64,000 nucleotides of DNA from Bradyrhizobium sp. 21 (lineage in GTDB: Bacteria; Pseudomonadota; Alphaproteobacteria; Rhizobiales; Xanthobacteraceae). Of the stretch, positions 49,753-57,955 are shown piece by piece. The number at the start of each line of letters is the position of its first letter. Position 1 is the stretch's first letter. The position numbers and the translations under genes are program-made. The DNA lies in NCBI RefSeq assembly GCF_023073335.1, contig NZ_JADPJG010000035.1:30872-94871 (forward strand), read 5' to 3'. The notes under the pieces are model-generated. The model had not been told where the DNA came from. It saw only the letters and a list, made by a program, of their open reading frames with translations, and made no database searches.

Positions 49753-50627
49753 CAGCCGACCGGCGCGAACAGCGCCGGATCGAAATTGCCTTCATATTCG
49801 AAGGTCGCCGGGCCCGTCATCAGCACGTGGTCGTCGCGCTCGCGCCATTCGATGCCGAGCTTGCCGCCGGGCAGCGTGATCTCGACATTGCGCTCGGCGC
49901 GCTTCAGGCGCGCAGCAGCAACTGCGGTCGCGCAGGCGGCGGAGCCGCAGGCCCTGGTCAGGCCGGCGCCGCGCTCCCAGGTGCGGATCGTGATGTGGTC
50001 GCGATCGACGATCTGGGCCAGCGTGATGTTGGCGCGCTCCGGGAAGATCGGGTGATTTTCCAGCAGCGGACCGAAGCGCGCGAGATCGTAGGCGTTGACG
50101 TCCTCGACCCAGAAGATCGCGTGCGGATTGCCCATGCTGACCACCGAGGGCGAATGCAGGATCGGATTGTCGATCGGTCCGATCTGCAATTCGATGTAGC
50201 GGGTGTCGCGGAATTCCTGGTCGAGCGGGATGTCCTGCCAGCCGAATTTTGGCGCGCCCATGTCCACTGTGTAGAGATCGGGCTTCGGGCCCTGCCAGGC
50301 ATTGAGCAAGCCCGCCGCAGTCTCGAACGTCGCGCTGGTCTGCCCGGTCTTTTCAAAGAGGCGTCGCACCACGCAGCGCATGCCGTTGCCGCAGGCGCCC
50401 GCCTCGGAGCCGTCATTGTTGTAGATGCTGATGAAAGCCTCGGTGCCGTCGAACCGCGGCCTCTCGAGCACCATGAGCTGGTCGTAGGGCACGCCGCCCT
50501 TCGCGGACGCCACCGCGCGGGCGTCGTCCGGCGTGACCCGCGCTGCGGAATCGCGCATGTCGACAACGACGATCTCGTTGCCGATGCCGTTCATCTTGGC
50601 AAATGCGTGGTTGGCCAGCGCGCTCAT
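49752..50627 (-). CDS. dapF: Diaminopimelate epimerase DapF
   Basis: 291 residues. Interconverts LL- and meso-diaminopimelate for lysine and peptidoglycan synthesis. Both catalytic Cys motifs are present: 'EAGACGNGMRCVVRR' and 'TRACGSAACATAVAAARL'. N-terminus 'FAKMNGIGNEIVVVDMRD' is diagnostic. It is followed, with 1-nt overlap, by mtaB, a conserved pair in rhizobia. Confidence 0.97.
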   Translation of the reverse strand: MSALANHAFAKMNGIGNEIVVVDMRDSAARVTPDDARAVASAKGGVPYDQLMVLERPRFDGTEAFISIYNNDGSEAGACGNGMRCVVRRLFEKTGQTSATFETAAGLLNAWQGPKPDLYTVDMGAPKFGWQDIPLDQEFRDTRYIELQIGPIDNPILHSPSVVSMGNPHAIFWVEDVNAYDLARFGPLLENHPIFPERANITLAQIVDRDHITIRTWERGAGLTRACGSAACATAVAAARLKRAERNVEITLPGGKLGIEWRERDDHVLMTGPATFEYEGNFDPALFAPVG

Positions 50628-50821
50628 GAAAATTCCCGAATTTCGCCTGCCTTATATGGCGATCCTTGCCGGCTTGGCCAGTGATTTGCCGCCGATGGCC
50701 AGGACGTCTGCCATGACGCATCTGTCATGGGACGAATTCGGCGCTCGCGTGTTAGAACGGCGCAGTTCGCGCAAGCCGGAACGCGCGGCAGGGCGTAGGG
50801 CCTTGGTGGGGTAAGGCCTTG

Positions 50822-50853
50822 GTACGTAAGGTTTTGGGTACGTAAGGTTTTGG
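50822..50853. repeat. Perfect tandem 16-bp repeat before an exported protein gene
   Basis: GTACGTAAGGTTTTGG occurs twice head-to-tail (50822-50837, 50838-50853), with a further partial 'GGTAAGGCCTTG' just before. The ATG is 10 nt after the second unit, so the repeat overlaps the probable 5' leader and Shine-Dalgarno region. Confidence 0.8.
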
Positions 50854-50863
50854 GGAGAATGGA

Positions 50864-51589
50864 ATGAACCGGTTTTGTCGTCTCGCTCTGGTCGCGCTGA
50901 TCCCGGCAGCGGCCCTGTCGCTTGGCGTGTCGGGCGCTCCGGCGCAAACCCCGAGCCCGGCGCCGGCCGCATCGGCAAGCCCCTCGCCGGCGCCGTCGGC
51001 TGCGCCCTCCCCGGCCGCGAGCGCGTCGCCCGCACCGGTGGCAACGCCCTCTCCCGCGGCCAGCGCCTCACCGAGCCCGGCCGCACCGCCACCCGCTGCG
51101 GCCGCGACGCCGGCTCCCGTGCAGACCGCCGATCCCTTCGGCCAGGAGACCACGCTCGAGCCCAGGAAGGTCGTGATGGTCAAGGGCACCGCCAATTGGG
51201 ACTCGGCCTTCGACACGCTGATCGACGCCTTCAAGGCGCTGAACACGCTGCTGGACAAGCAGGGCATCAAGCACGCCGGCAATTCGATGATTGTCTACAC
51301 CTCGACCGACGACACCGGCTTCACCTTCCTCGCCGAGATCCCGGTCGACCAGGACCCGCAGAAACTGCCCAAGGATATGAGCATCGGCAAATCGCCCGAG
51401 GGCAAGGCGCTGAAATTCGTCCATCGCGGCTCCTACGACAACATGGACAACACCTACGAGGCGATCACCAATCATCTCGACGACAAGAAGCTGGAAGCCA
51501 AGGACACTTTCGTCGAGGAGTACCTGACCGATCCGCTGAAGACGGCCGAGGACAAGCTCGTGATCAATGTTTTCGTGCCGTTGAAGTGA
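50864..51589 (+). CDS. Exported GyrI-like domain protein with Pro/Ala/Ser-rich linker
   Basis: 241 residues. Signal peptide (about 1-28, 'LALVALIPAAALSLGVSGAPAQ'), a low-complexity Pro/Ala/Ser stretch (about 29-88, 'PSPAASASPAP'-like units), then a GyrI-like/SOUL-type effector-binding fold ('VVMVKGTANWDSAFDTLIDAFKALNTLL', 'DTGFTFLAEIPVD', 'ALKFVHRGSYDNMDNTYEAITNHLDDKKLE', 'FVEEYLTDP', 'LVINVFVPLK'). GyrI-like domains bind small hydrophobic ligands; the export suggests a periplasmic ligand-binding role. It is followed after 5 nt by the SIMPL gene, so both are likely one operon. Confidence 0.85.
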   Translation: MNRFCRLALVALIPAAALSLGVSGAPAQTPSPAPAASASPSPAPSAAPSPAASASPAPVATPSPAASASPSPAAPPPAAAATPAPVQTADPFGQETTLEPRKVVMVKGTANWDSAFDTLIDAFKALNTLLDKQGIKHAGNSMIVYTSTDDTGFTFLAEIPVDQDPQKLPKDMSIGKSPEGKALKFVHRGSYDNMDNTYEAITNHLDDKKLEAKDTFVEEYLTDPLKTAEDKLVINVFVPLK

Positions 51590-51594
51590 GACCG

Positions 51595-52311
51595 ATGAAG
51601 AAGCTCGCCGCCGTTTTTACGTCCCTCGCCGCCGTTTTCGCTGCCGCGCTGCTGACGACGCCCGCGCTCGCCGATGATTTTCCGTCCGCCATTTCGGTCA
51701 GCGGCGAGGCAACCGTCTCAGCAGCACCGGACCTCGCGCAGATCGACGCCGGCGTAGCCAACGACGCCAAGTCGGCGAAGGATGCTTCCGACGCCAACAA
51801 TGCGGCAATGGGCAAGGTGCTGCTGGCGCTGAAGAGTGCCGGCATCGCCGAGAAGGATTATCAAACCTCGCGGCTGTCGCTGCAGCCGCAATACGGCCAG
51901 AACAAATCCACCGGCGCCTCGCCCGTGATCGGCTTCCGCGCCTCCAACCGCGTCACCGTGAAGATCCGCGACGTCATCAAGGTGGCCGCCATCATCGACA
52001 CGCTGGTCGGCGCCGGTGCCAACGACATCGGCAACATCTCTTTTGAAGTGACGCAGGCCTCAAAACTGCTCGACGATGCCCGTGAGCAGGCCGTGGCCGA
52101 TGCCCGCCGCAAAGCGGAGATCTATGCCAAGGCCACCGGTGTGACGCTGGGTGCGCCGCTCAGCGTCTCCGAAGGCAGCGCCCCGATGCCGCTGTTCAAG
52201 GGCCGCATGGCCGCCGCACCAATGGCCGCGCCGCAAGCCGCGGTCGCGCCGGGCGAGGAAACGCTGTCGGTGACGGTGAATGTGAGCTGGGCGATCAAGC
52301 AGGGGCAGTAG
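51595..52311 (+). CDS. Exported SIMPL (DUF541) domain protein
   Basis: 238 residues from ATG 51595. Signal peptide (about 1-26, 'FTSLAAVFAAALLTTPALA') then SIMPL domain: 'ISVSGEATVSAAPDLAQIDAGVAND', 'GIAEKDYQTSRLSLQPQY', 'FRASNRVTVKIRDVIKVAAIIDTLVGAGANDIGNISFEV', 'AREQAVADARRKAEIYAKATGVTLG', 'EETLSVTVNVSWAI'. Members (E. coli YggE, Omp28-like) are periplasmic, linked to stress protection, function unclear. It is cotranscribed with the GyrI-like gene. Confidence 0.93.
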   Translation: MKKLAAVFTSLAAVFAAALLTTPALADDFPSAISVSGEATVSAAPDLAQIDAGVANDAKSAKDASDANNAAMGKVLLALKSAGIAEKDYQTSRLSLQPQYGQNKSTGASPVIGFRASNRVTVKIRDVIKVAAIIDTLVGAGANDIGNISFEVTQASKLLDDAREQAVADARRKAEIYAKATGVTLGAPLSVSEGSAPMPLFKGRMAAAPMAAPQAAVAPGEETLSVTVNVSWAIKQGQ

Positions 52312-52352
52312 CGGCCGTCGCAAGAGGCGCGCTACTCGCCACACCCAACGCT

Positions 52353-52477
52353 GTCGTCCCGGCGAAGGCCGGGACCCATAACCACAGTGTGGTTTGGCGA
52401 AGATTTGTAGTTCGGTACTGCGATCATCCGCACACGACAGATCACGCGGTATGGGTCCCGGCCTTCGCCGGGACGAC
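52353..52477. repeat. Palindromic repeat A, copy 3
   Basis: Ends GTCGTCCCGGCGAAGGCCGG and CCGGCCTTCGCCGGGACGAC; interior includes 'CATAACCACAGTGTGG' and 'AGATCACGCGGTATGGG'. It lies between convergent SIMPL and MBL-fold genes. Confidence 0.92.
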
Positions 52478-52491
52478 CGTGGAGGCGGAGG

Positions 52492-53556
52492 CTAAATCTC
52501 CACCACCTGCCCGGGCTTCATCGCCACGAACCGCTCTTGCGGAATCTTCGCGGCATCGAGCGCTTCGGTTAGCGCCGTGGCCGGTGCGTCGATCGCCTCA
52601 TCCGTCAGCTGGAACGTCCCGTGATGATGCCCGAGCGCTTGTTGCGCGCCGCAATCCGCCAGGGCCTTCACCGCATCGTCCGGATTCATGTGCTGGTCGC
52701 GCATGAACCAGCGCGGCTCGTAGGCGCCGATCGGGAGGATCGCCAGCCGCAGCGGCCCGTACCTCTCGGCGACGCGGCGAAAATGCGTGCCATCGCCATA
52801 GCCGGAATCGCAGACGACGTAGATTTTCCCGGCCGGTGTCTCCAGCACGAAACTCGCCCACAGCGCCTTGTTGCGATCGAACATGCCGCGTGCGGTCCAG
52901 TGTCGGGTCGGCACCAGGGTCACGGCGATGCCGCCGCCGAGCTCGACGCGGTCGTGCCAGTCGAACGCTTCCACCTTGATCGTGGAATCGGCGCCGCGCA
53001 TCGTCACGTCATTGCCAAGCGGCGTCACCACGCGCGGGGCAAAATTCTTGGCGAGCCGCGACAGCGTCGCGACATCGAGATGATCGTAATGGCCGTGCGA
53101 GACCAGCACGACGTCGATCTTCGGCAGCTCGTCAAAGGCAACGCCGGGATCGTTGTGCCGCTTCGGTCCGGCGAAGCTGACGGGCGAGACCCGCGAGGAC
53201 CAGACGGGATCGACGAGGATGTTGAGCCCGCCGGTCTGGATCAGCCAGCTGGCATGGCCGACGAAGGAGAGCCGGACCTTGTCGCCGTCGACGCGCTCCG
53301 GCGGGGTGTCGGCGTGGGGGCTCGGCGCCCAATCGGGCCAGATCGCACGCTGCCGCTTGCCGCCGAACTGCCAGCGCAGCACCTCGCGGAGGGATCTCGG
53401 CGGAGCGCCGTCCGGATCGAAGAAGGTCAGGCCGTCAAAATGGTCGGAGGCGGGACCGTCATAGGTTTTCATGCGGGAAATCCAAAGGGAGGGCACGCCG
53501 ACCAACGCGCTGGCCCCGGCGAGCAGTCCGAAAAGGCGGCGGCGGGTGATCGGCAC
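52492..53556 (-). CDS. MBL-fold metal-dependent hydrolase, NAPE-PLD/UlaG-like
   Basis: 354 residues. N-terminus 'MPITRRRLFGLLAGASALVG' looks like a signal, with three Arg before the hydrophobic stretch (Tat-like). The metallo-beta-lactamase core is intact: 'LSFVGHASWLIQTGGLNILVDPVWS', metal motif 'VLVSHGHYDHLD' (HxHxDH), 'TPLGND', 'VTLVPTRHWTARGMFDRNKALWASFVL', 'CDSGYGDGTHFRRVAERYG' and 'MRDQHMNPDDAVKALADCGAQQALGHHHGTF'. The family includes NAPE-phospholipase D and L-ascorbate-6-P lactonase relatives; substrate is unknown. Confidence 0.92.
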   Translation of the reverse strand: MPITRRRLFGLLAGASALVGVPSLWISRMKTYDGPASDHFDGLTFFDPDGAPPRSLREVLRWQFGGKRQRAIWPDWAPSPHADTPPERVDGDKVRLSFVGHASWLIQTGGLNILVDPVWSSRVSPVSFAGPKRHNDPGVAFDELPKIDVVLVSHGHYDHLDVATLSRLAKNFAPRVVTPLGNDVTMRGADSTIKVEAFDWHDRVELGGGIAVTLVPTRHWTARGMFDRNKALWASFVLETPAGKIYVVCDSGYGDGTHFRRVAERYGPLRLAILPIGAYEPRWFMRDQHMNPDDAVKALADCGAQQALGHHHGTFQLTDEAIDAPATALTEALDAAKIPQERFVAMKPGQVVEI

Positions 53557-53887
53557 GGGGCGGGCTTCAGGGATGGTCGGAGCGGCGGGACATCACCCTC
53601 ATATGGGCCGGGCCGGAGAAAAAGGAACCCACGGCCAAAAAGTCCCTGTTTTCAGGACCTTGCCCTCGCAAAGGCGCTCCGCGCCCCTAACTTTCCTTGA
53701 CTTTAGGGCGCCAGCGGCGTTTAACCCCGCCACTCCCTCGAAAAGGCTTTCTTTTCGACCCGCCGACTGGTCCTCGAGGCCAGAGGCCAACGCCCGACAG
53801 CGCGATGCGCCCTCGGGCGTAAAATTGTTTGGATTTTCTGCTCCCTCGACCCGCGCTTGCGGGGAGAGGTGAAAAAGGACAACGGCA
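53557..53887. other. 331-nt gap between divergent MBL gene and ffh
   Basis: No convincing gene. It must hold promoters for both directions. A short repeat-E-like fragment, CTCCCTCGACCCGCGCTTGCGGGGAGAGG, spans 53842-53870, overlapping the ffh leader. GC-rich short palindromes (e.g. GGGCGCCAGCGGCG) occur but no conserved motif was recognised. Confidence 0.5.
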
Positions 53888-55435
53888 TTGTTCGACAATC
53901 TGTCGGAACGGCTTGGCGGCATTCTCGATCGTCTGACGGGGCGCGGTGCGCTGACCGAAAAGGACGTCGATGCCGCGATGCGCGAGGTGCGCCGCGCGCT
54001 GCTGGAAGCCGACGTCGCGCTCGAAGTGGTGCGCAGCTTCACCGAGCGGGTCCGCGAGCAGGCGATCGGCGCCACCGTCGTCAAGTCGGTGACTCCGGGC
54101 CAGATGGTGGTCAAGATCGTCCATGACGAGCTGATCAACACGCTCGGCGCCGAAAGCCAGACCATCGACATCAATTCCGTGCCGCCGGTGCCGATCATGA
54201 TGGTCGGCCTGCAAGGCTCCGGCAAGACCACCACCACCGCGAAGCTCGCCCGTCGCATGGTCCAGCGCGACAAGCGCAAGGTGCTGATGGCCTCGCTCGA
54301 CATCTACCGTCCCGCGGCGATGGAGCAGCTGGCCATACTGGGCCGCGATCTCGACATTCCGACGCTGCCGATCGTCGCCGGCCAGCAGCCGGCTCAGATC
54401 GCGAAGCGCGCGCTGGAGGCCGGCAAGCTCGGCGGCTACGACGTCGTACTGCTCGACACCGCCGGCCGCACCACGCTCGACGAAGAGATGATGGCGGAAG
54501 CGGCAGCGATCAAAGCCGCCGCCAATCCACATGAAGTGCTGCTGGTGGCCGACAGCCTCACCGGCCAGGACGCCGTCAACCTCGCCCGTGCCTTCGACGA
54601 GCGCGTCGGCCTGACCGGCATCGTGCTGACACGCGTGGACGGCGATGGCCGCGGCGGCGCCGCGCTGTCGATGCGCGCCGTCACGGGCAAGCCGATCAAG
54701 CTGCTCGGCACCGGTGAAAAGACCGATGCGCTGGAGGATTTCCATCCTGATCGTATCGCCGGCCGCATCCTCGGCATGGGCGACGTGGTCTCGCTGGTCG
54801 AACGCGCTGCCGCCAACATCGACGCTGAAAAGGCCGCGCGCACCGCCGAGCGGATGCGCAAGGGTCAGTTCGACCTCAACGACATGCGCGAGCAGCTGTC
54901 GCAGATGGCGAACATGGGCGGCATCAGCGGGCTGATGGGCATGATGCCCGGCATCGCCAAGATGAAGAACCAGATCGCGGCCGCCGGCATCGACGACAAG
55001 ATTCTGAAGCGCCAGGTCGCGGTGATCGATTCGATGACGCGCGACGAGCGCCGTCATCCCGATCTGCTCAAGGCCAGCCGCAAGAAGCGCATCGCCGCAG
55101 GTTCCGGCCAAAGCGTCGAGCAGGTCAACAAGCTCTTGAAGATGCACCGGAACATGGCCGACATGATGAAGGCCATGGGCTCGGGCAAGCGCGGCCCGCT
55201 CGCCGGCATTGCGCAGGCGATGGGCTTTGGCGGCGGCATGAAGCCGCCCTCGCCGGAAGAGATGAAAGCGCTGCAGGAGAAGATGCAGGGTGGCGGCGGA
55301 CAGGGTCTGCCCAGCCTGCCGAAGGATCTGCCGGCTGGTCTGCGCACCGGCCTGCCGAACGTCCCCGGACTGACCGGGCTGAGCAGCAAGCCGATGCTGC
55401 CGGGCCTCGGCGGATTTCCAGGCAAGAAGAAATGA
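53888..55435 (+). CDS. ffh: Signal recognition particle protein Ffh
   Basis: 515 residues with a TTG start (AAGGAC 8 nt upstream), giving the canonical 'MFDNLSERLGGILDRLTGRGALTEKDVDAAMREVRRALLEADVALEVV'. G-domain: 'VGLQGSGKTTTTAKLARRM', 'ASLDIYRPAAMEQLAILG', 'VLLDTAGRTTLDEEMMAE', 'LTRVDGDGRGGAALSM', 'GTGEKTDALEDFHPDRIAGRILGMGD'. The C-terminal M domain is Met-rich ('ISGLMGMMPGIAKMKN', 'LLKMHRNMADMMKAMG') with a Gly/Pro tail. It starts the rpsP-rimM-trmD-rplS translation cluster. Confidence 0.98.
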   Translation: MFDNLSERLGGILDRLTGRGALTEKDVDAAMREVRRALLEADVALEVVRSFTERVREQAIGATVVKSVTPGQMVVKIVHDELINTLGAESQTIDINSVPPVPIMMVGLQGSGKTTTTAKLARRMVQRDKRKVLMASLDIYRPAAMEQLAILGRDLDIPTLPIVAGQQPAQIAKRALEAGKLGGYDVVLLDTAGRTTLDEEMMAEAAAIKAAANPHEVLLVADSLTGQDAVNLARAFDERVGLTGIVLTRVDGDGRGGAALSMRAVTGKPIKLLGTGEKTDALEDFHPDRIAGRILGMGDVVSLVERAAANIDAEKAARTAERMRKGQFDLNDMREQLSQMANMGGISGLMGMMPGIAKMKNQIAAAGIDDKILKRQVAVIDSMTRDERRHPDLLKASRKKRIAAGSGQSVEQVNKLLKMHRNMADMMKAMGSGKRGPLAGIAQAMGFGGGMKPPSPEEMKALQEKMQGGGGQGLPSLPKDLPAGLRTGLPNVPGLTGLSSKPMLPGLGGFPGKKK

Positions 55436-55521
55436 GGAATTCGTCGCACGGGATCGCAAGCATCCCGCGCAACGCGGAATACCAGTCAACCGAACAAGCT
55501 GTACTCTAAAGGAGAACTTAG

Positions 55522-55854
55522 ATGTCCGTCGTTATCCGCCTCGCCCGCGCAGGCACCAAGAAGCGCCCCGTCTATCACGTCGTCGTCGCCGATTCGCGCT
55601 TTCCCCGCGATGGCCGCTTCATCGAGCGTCTCGGCTATTTCAATCCGCTGCTGCCGAAGGACAACGAGACCCGGCTCAAGCTCGACATGGACAAGGTGAA
55701 GGCCTGGCTCGCCAAGGGCGCGCAGCCGTCCGACCGCGTGTCGCGCTTCCTCGATGCCGCCGGCGTCAAGAAGCGCGAAACGCGCAACAACCCCGAGAAG
55801 GCCGTGCCGCGCAAGGAGCGCAAGGCGCAGGCCGAAGCCGCCGCGAAGGGTTAA
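55522..55854 (+). CDS. rpsP: 30S ribosomal protein S16
   Basis: 110 residues. 'MSVVIRLARAGTKKRPVYHVVVADSRFPRDGRFIERLGYFNPL' is the S16 signature. AAAGGAG is 8 nt upstream of the ATG. The C-terminal Lys/Ala-rich extension is normal for the clade. It is 86 nt after ffh and 9 nt before rimM. Confidence 0.98.
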   Translation: MSVVIRLARAGTKKRPVYHVVVADSRFPRDGRFIERLGYFNPLLPKDNETRLKLDMDKVKAWLAKGAQPSDRVSRFLDAAGVKKRETRNNPEKAVPRKERKAQAEAAAKG

Positions 55855-55863
55855 GGTTAGATC

Positions 55864-56388
55864 ATGTCGGCGCTGGTCTGCGTCGCGCGGATCGGCGCCG
55901 CGCATGGTGTGCGCGGTGCGGTCAAATTGTGGACCTTCACCGAAGATCCCTTTGCCATCAAGCGCTACGGTCTCCTCTCATCCAAGGACGGCAAGCGCCA
56001 GTTCGAGGTCGCAACGGCGCGCGAGGCCAAGGATCATCTGGTCGCGACGTTCAAGGGCGTCACGACCCGCGATGAGGCCGAACGCCTCAACGGCATCGAG
56101 CTTTACGTCGCGCGCGAAAAGCTGCCCGCGACCGACGCCGACGAATACTACCACACCGATCTGATCGGGCTTGCCGCCGTCACCACGGAGGGCGATGCGC
56201 TCGGCCGCGTGCACGCGATCCATAATTTCGGCGCCGGCAACATCATCGAGATCGCTCCGCCCAAAGGCCCGACGCTGCTGCTGCCGTTCACGAACGCGGT
56301 GGTGCCCGAGGTAGATCTTGCCGGCGGGCGCGTCGTGATCGCGCTGCCGCAGGAGATCGAAGGCGATGACGAGATATCGTCATCATGA
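55864..56388 (+). CDS. rimM: 16S rRNA processing protein RimM
   Basis: 174 residues. Binds S19 and assists 30S head maturation. 'VCVARIGAAHGVRGAVKLWTFTEDP' N-terminal domain, 'EYYHTDLIGLAAVTTEGDALGRVHAIHNFGAGNIIEI' PRC-barrel domain and 'LLPFTNAVVPEVDLAGGRVVI' end are typical. Normally followed directly by trmD; here two exported protein genes intervene. Confidence 0.97.
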   Translation: MSALVCVARIGAAHGVRGAVKLWTFTEDPFAIKRYGLLSSKDGKRQFEVATAREAKDHLVATFKGVTTRDEAERLNGIELYVAREKLPATDADEYYHTDLIGLAAVTTEGDALGRVHAIHNFGAGNIIEIAPPKGPTLLLPFTNAVVPEVDLAGGRVVIALPQEIEGDDEISSS

Positions 56389-56507
56389 CGGCACGGTAAC
56401 GGCTCGCTAACAAATCTCGCGAAATCTTCACTTGCATCGCGCATCTGGCTCGTTCACGCTTGGGTTGCATCGCCCTCCCACGCGTCTCCCGAACCCCGGA
56501 GCTTCAA

Positions 56508-57188
56508 ATGTTGTGCCGCTGTCTTCTGGCAACGATCGGGCTGTTCGCGTCTGCGGGCCTCGTCAATGCTCAGACGCCACCGAGCCCGCCGCCGGCCGCG
56601 ACCGAACAGCCCGCCGCTCAGGAGGCGATGGAGGAGCCGCAGGTCGGCGATCACTGGACCTACGAGGTCCGCGACGAGATCACCGGCGACCTCAAATCGA
56701 CGATCACGCACACCGTCACGGACGTATCGGCCACGGAGATCGGCATCCGGCTCGAGATCCTCGGCAAGCCCGGCTACGGCTACCAGACCTATGACCGGTC
56801 GTGGGACATGATCAACAACGGCACCTGGCGATCGACGCCAAATGACGGCATGGGAGTCCGTGCCCCACTCGCGGTCGGCAAGAGCTGGCCGGTGAAATCG
56901 ACCGCGTTCAACAGCTCCAACGGAGTCAGCCTGAAAGTCTCGGGGACGTCGAAGGTAACGGGTAAGGAGACCATCACAACGCGGGCCGGGACGTTCGAGG
57001 TCTACAAGATCGAGTCATCGCTGGAATCGCGAAACGCCAATGACACGACGAAGAAATATATCGAGGCGCAGCAGACCTGGTACGCGCCGGGGGTCAATCA
57101 TTGGGTGAAGCGCGTCTCCGTCAGCAAATCGGAAGGCCGGGTGCGCAACAGCAACGCGATCGAGCTCGTCGAGTACGGCCGCCGCTGA
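56508..57188 (+). CDS. Exported protein of unknown function, tandem paralogue 1
   Basis: 226 residues from ATG 56508. Signal peptide (about 1-22, 'LLATIGLFASAGLVNAQ'), Pro/Ala linker (about 23-40), then a beta-rich domain of about 180 residues: 'VGDHWTYEVRDEITGD', 'YDRSWDMINNGTWRSTPNDG', 'LAVGKSWPVKS', 'TITTRAGTFEVYKIES', 'TWYAPGVNHWVKRVSVSK', 'ELVEYGRR'. The same layout recurs in the next gene. I do not recognise a named family; the pattern recalls lipocalin-like or periplasmic DUF proteins. Confidence 0.82.
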   Translation: MLCRCLLATIGLFASAGLVNAQTPPSPPPAATEQPAAQEAMEEPQVGDHWTYEVRDEITGDLKSTITHTVTDVSATEIGIRLEILGKPGYGYQTYDRSWDMINNGTWRSTPNDGMGVRAPLAVGKSWPVKSTAFNSSNGVSLKVSGTSKVTGKETITTRAGTFEVYKIESSLESRNANDTTKKYIEAQQTWYAPGVNHWVKRVSVSKSEGRVRNSNAIELVEYGRR

Positions 57189-57223
57189 CCGGCAGAGTGC
57201 AAAGACACGAGTGGGGAATGCTG

Positions 57224-57907
57224 ATGTCTCGTTACGCGGCTGCAATACCGGCCTGTCTGCTCGTCGGCAACACCCTGGCTTGGGCGGCGAGCGATGCACC
57301 GCCCTCGGCGTCAGCGCCCGCGGCAGTGAAGCCGGTCATTGCGATGGCCGAGCCGTTGCCCGGCGACTTCTGGACCTACGAGGTGCAAGATGAAATCAGC
57401 GGCAAGATCAGCGCGGTCCGCAAGAACGTCGTCACCGAAGTCACGCCCCGCGATATCAGCGTCCGCTTCACGATCGAGGGCAAGGATACCCAGGGCCTCA
57501 ACGTTTACGATCGCTCCTGGAATCTGAAGGAAAATGCGCCCTGGAAGTACCAGCCGCATGACGGCTCGGGCATCCATCCGCCCTTGAAGGTCGGCGAGAG
57601 CTGGAATTTCGCAGGCGATGACGTCAACGCCGGCAATGCCAACATCTGGAAGCGCACCGGCCGCTCGAAGGTCGTCGGCCAGGAAACCATCACGACCAAG
57701 GCGGGTACGTTCGACACGTTCAAGATCGAGACAGCGATGTCGCGCCGTCCGACCAACGACCCGACCCGCAAGATGGAGATCACGGGACTGACCTGGTACG
57801 CGCCGGCAATCGATCATTGGGTCAAGCGTACCGTCGTGGCGCGCGGCAACGGCCATCTCCTGACCAACAACGTTATCGAGCTCGTCGAATACGGCCGCAA
57901 GAACTGA
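57224..57907 (+). CDS. Exported protein of unknown function, tandem paralogue 2
   Basis: 227 residues from ATG 57224 (GGGGA 7 nt upstream; ATG 57218 is an alternative). Signal peptide (about 1-23), Ala/Pro linker, then 'PGDFWTYEVQDEISGK', 'YDRSWNLKENAPWKYQPHDG', 'LKVGESWNFAGD', 'TITTKAGTFDTFKIETA', 'TWYAPAIDHWVKRTVVARG', 'IELVEYGRKN'. It is a clear paralogue of the previous gene, from which it is separated by 35 nt, so the pair arose by tandem duplication. Confidence 0.82.
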   Translation: MSRYAAAIPACLLVGNTLAWAASDAPPSASAPAAVKPVIAMAEPLPGDFWTYEVQDEISGKISAVRKNVVTEVTPRDISVRFTIEGKDTQGLNVYDRSWNLKENAPWKYQPHDGSGIHPPLKVGESWNFAGDDVNAGNANIWKRTGRSKVVGQETITTKAGTFDTFKIETAMSRRPTNDPTRKMEITGLTWYAPAIDHWVKRTVVARGNGHLLTNNVIELVEYGRKN

Positions 57908-57955
57908 GGCCAGCGAGCTCTCGACCCCAAGGCCGCAATGCCCTAACCAGCGGCC

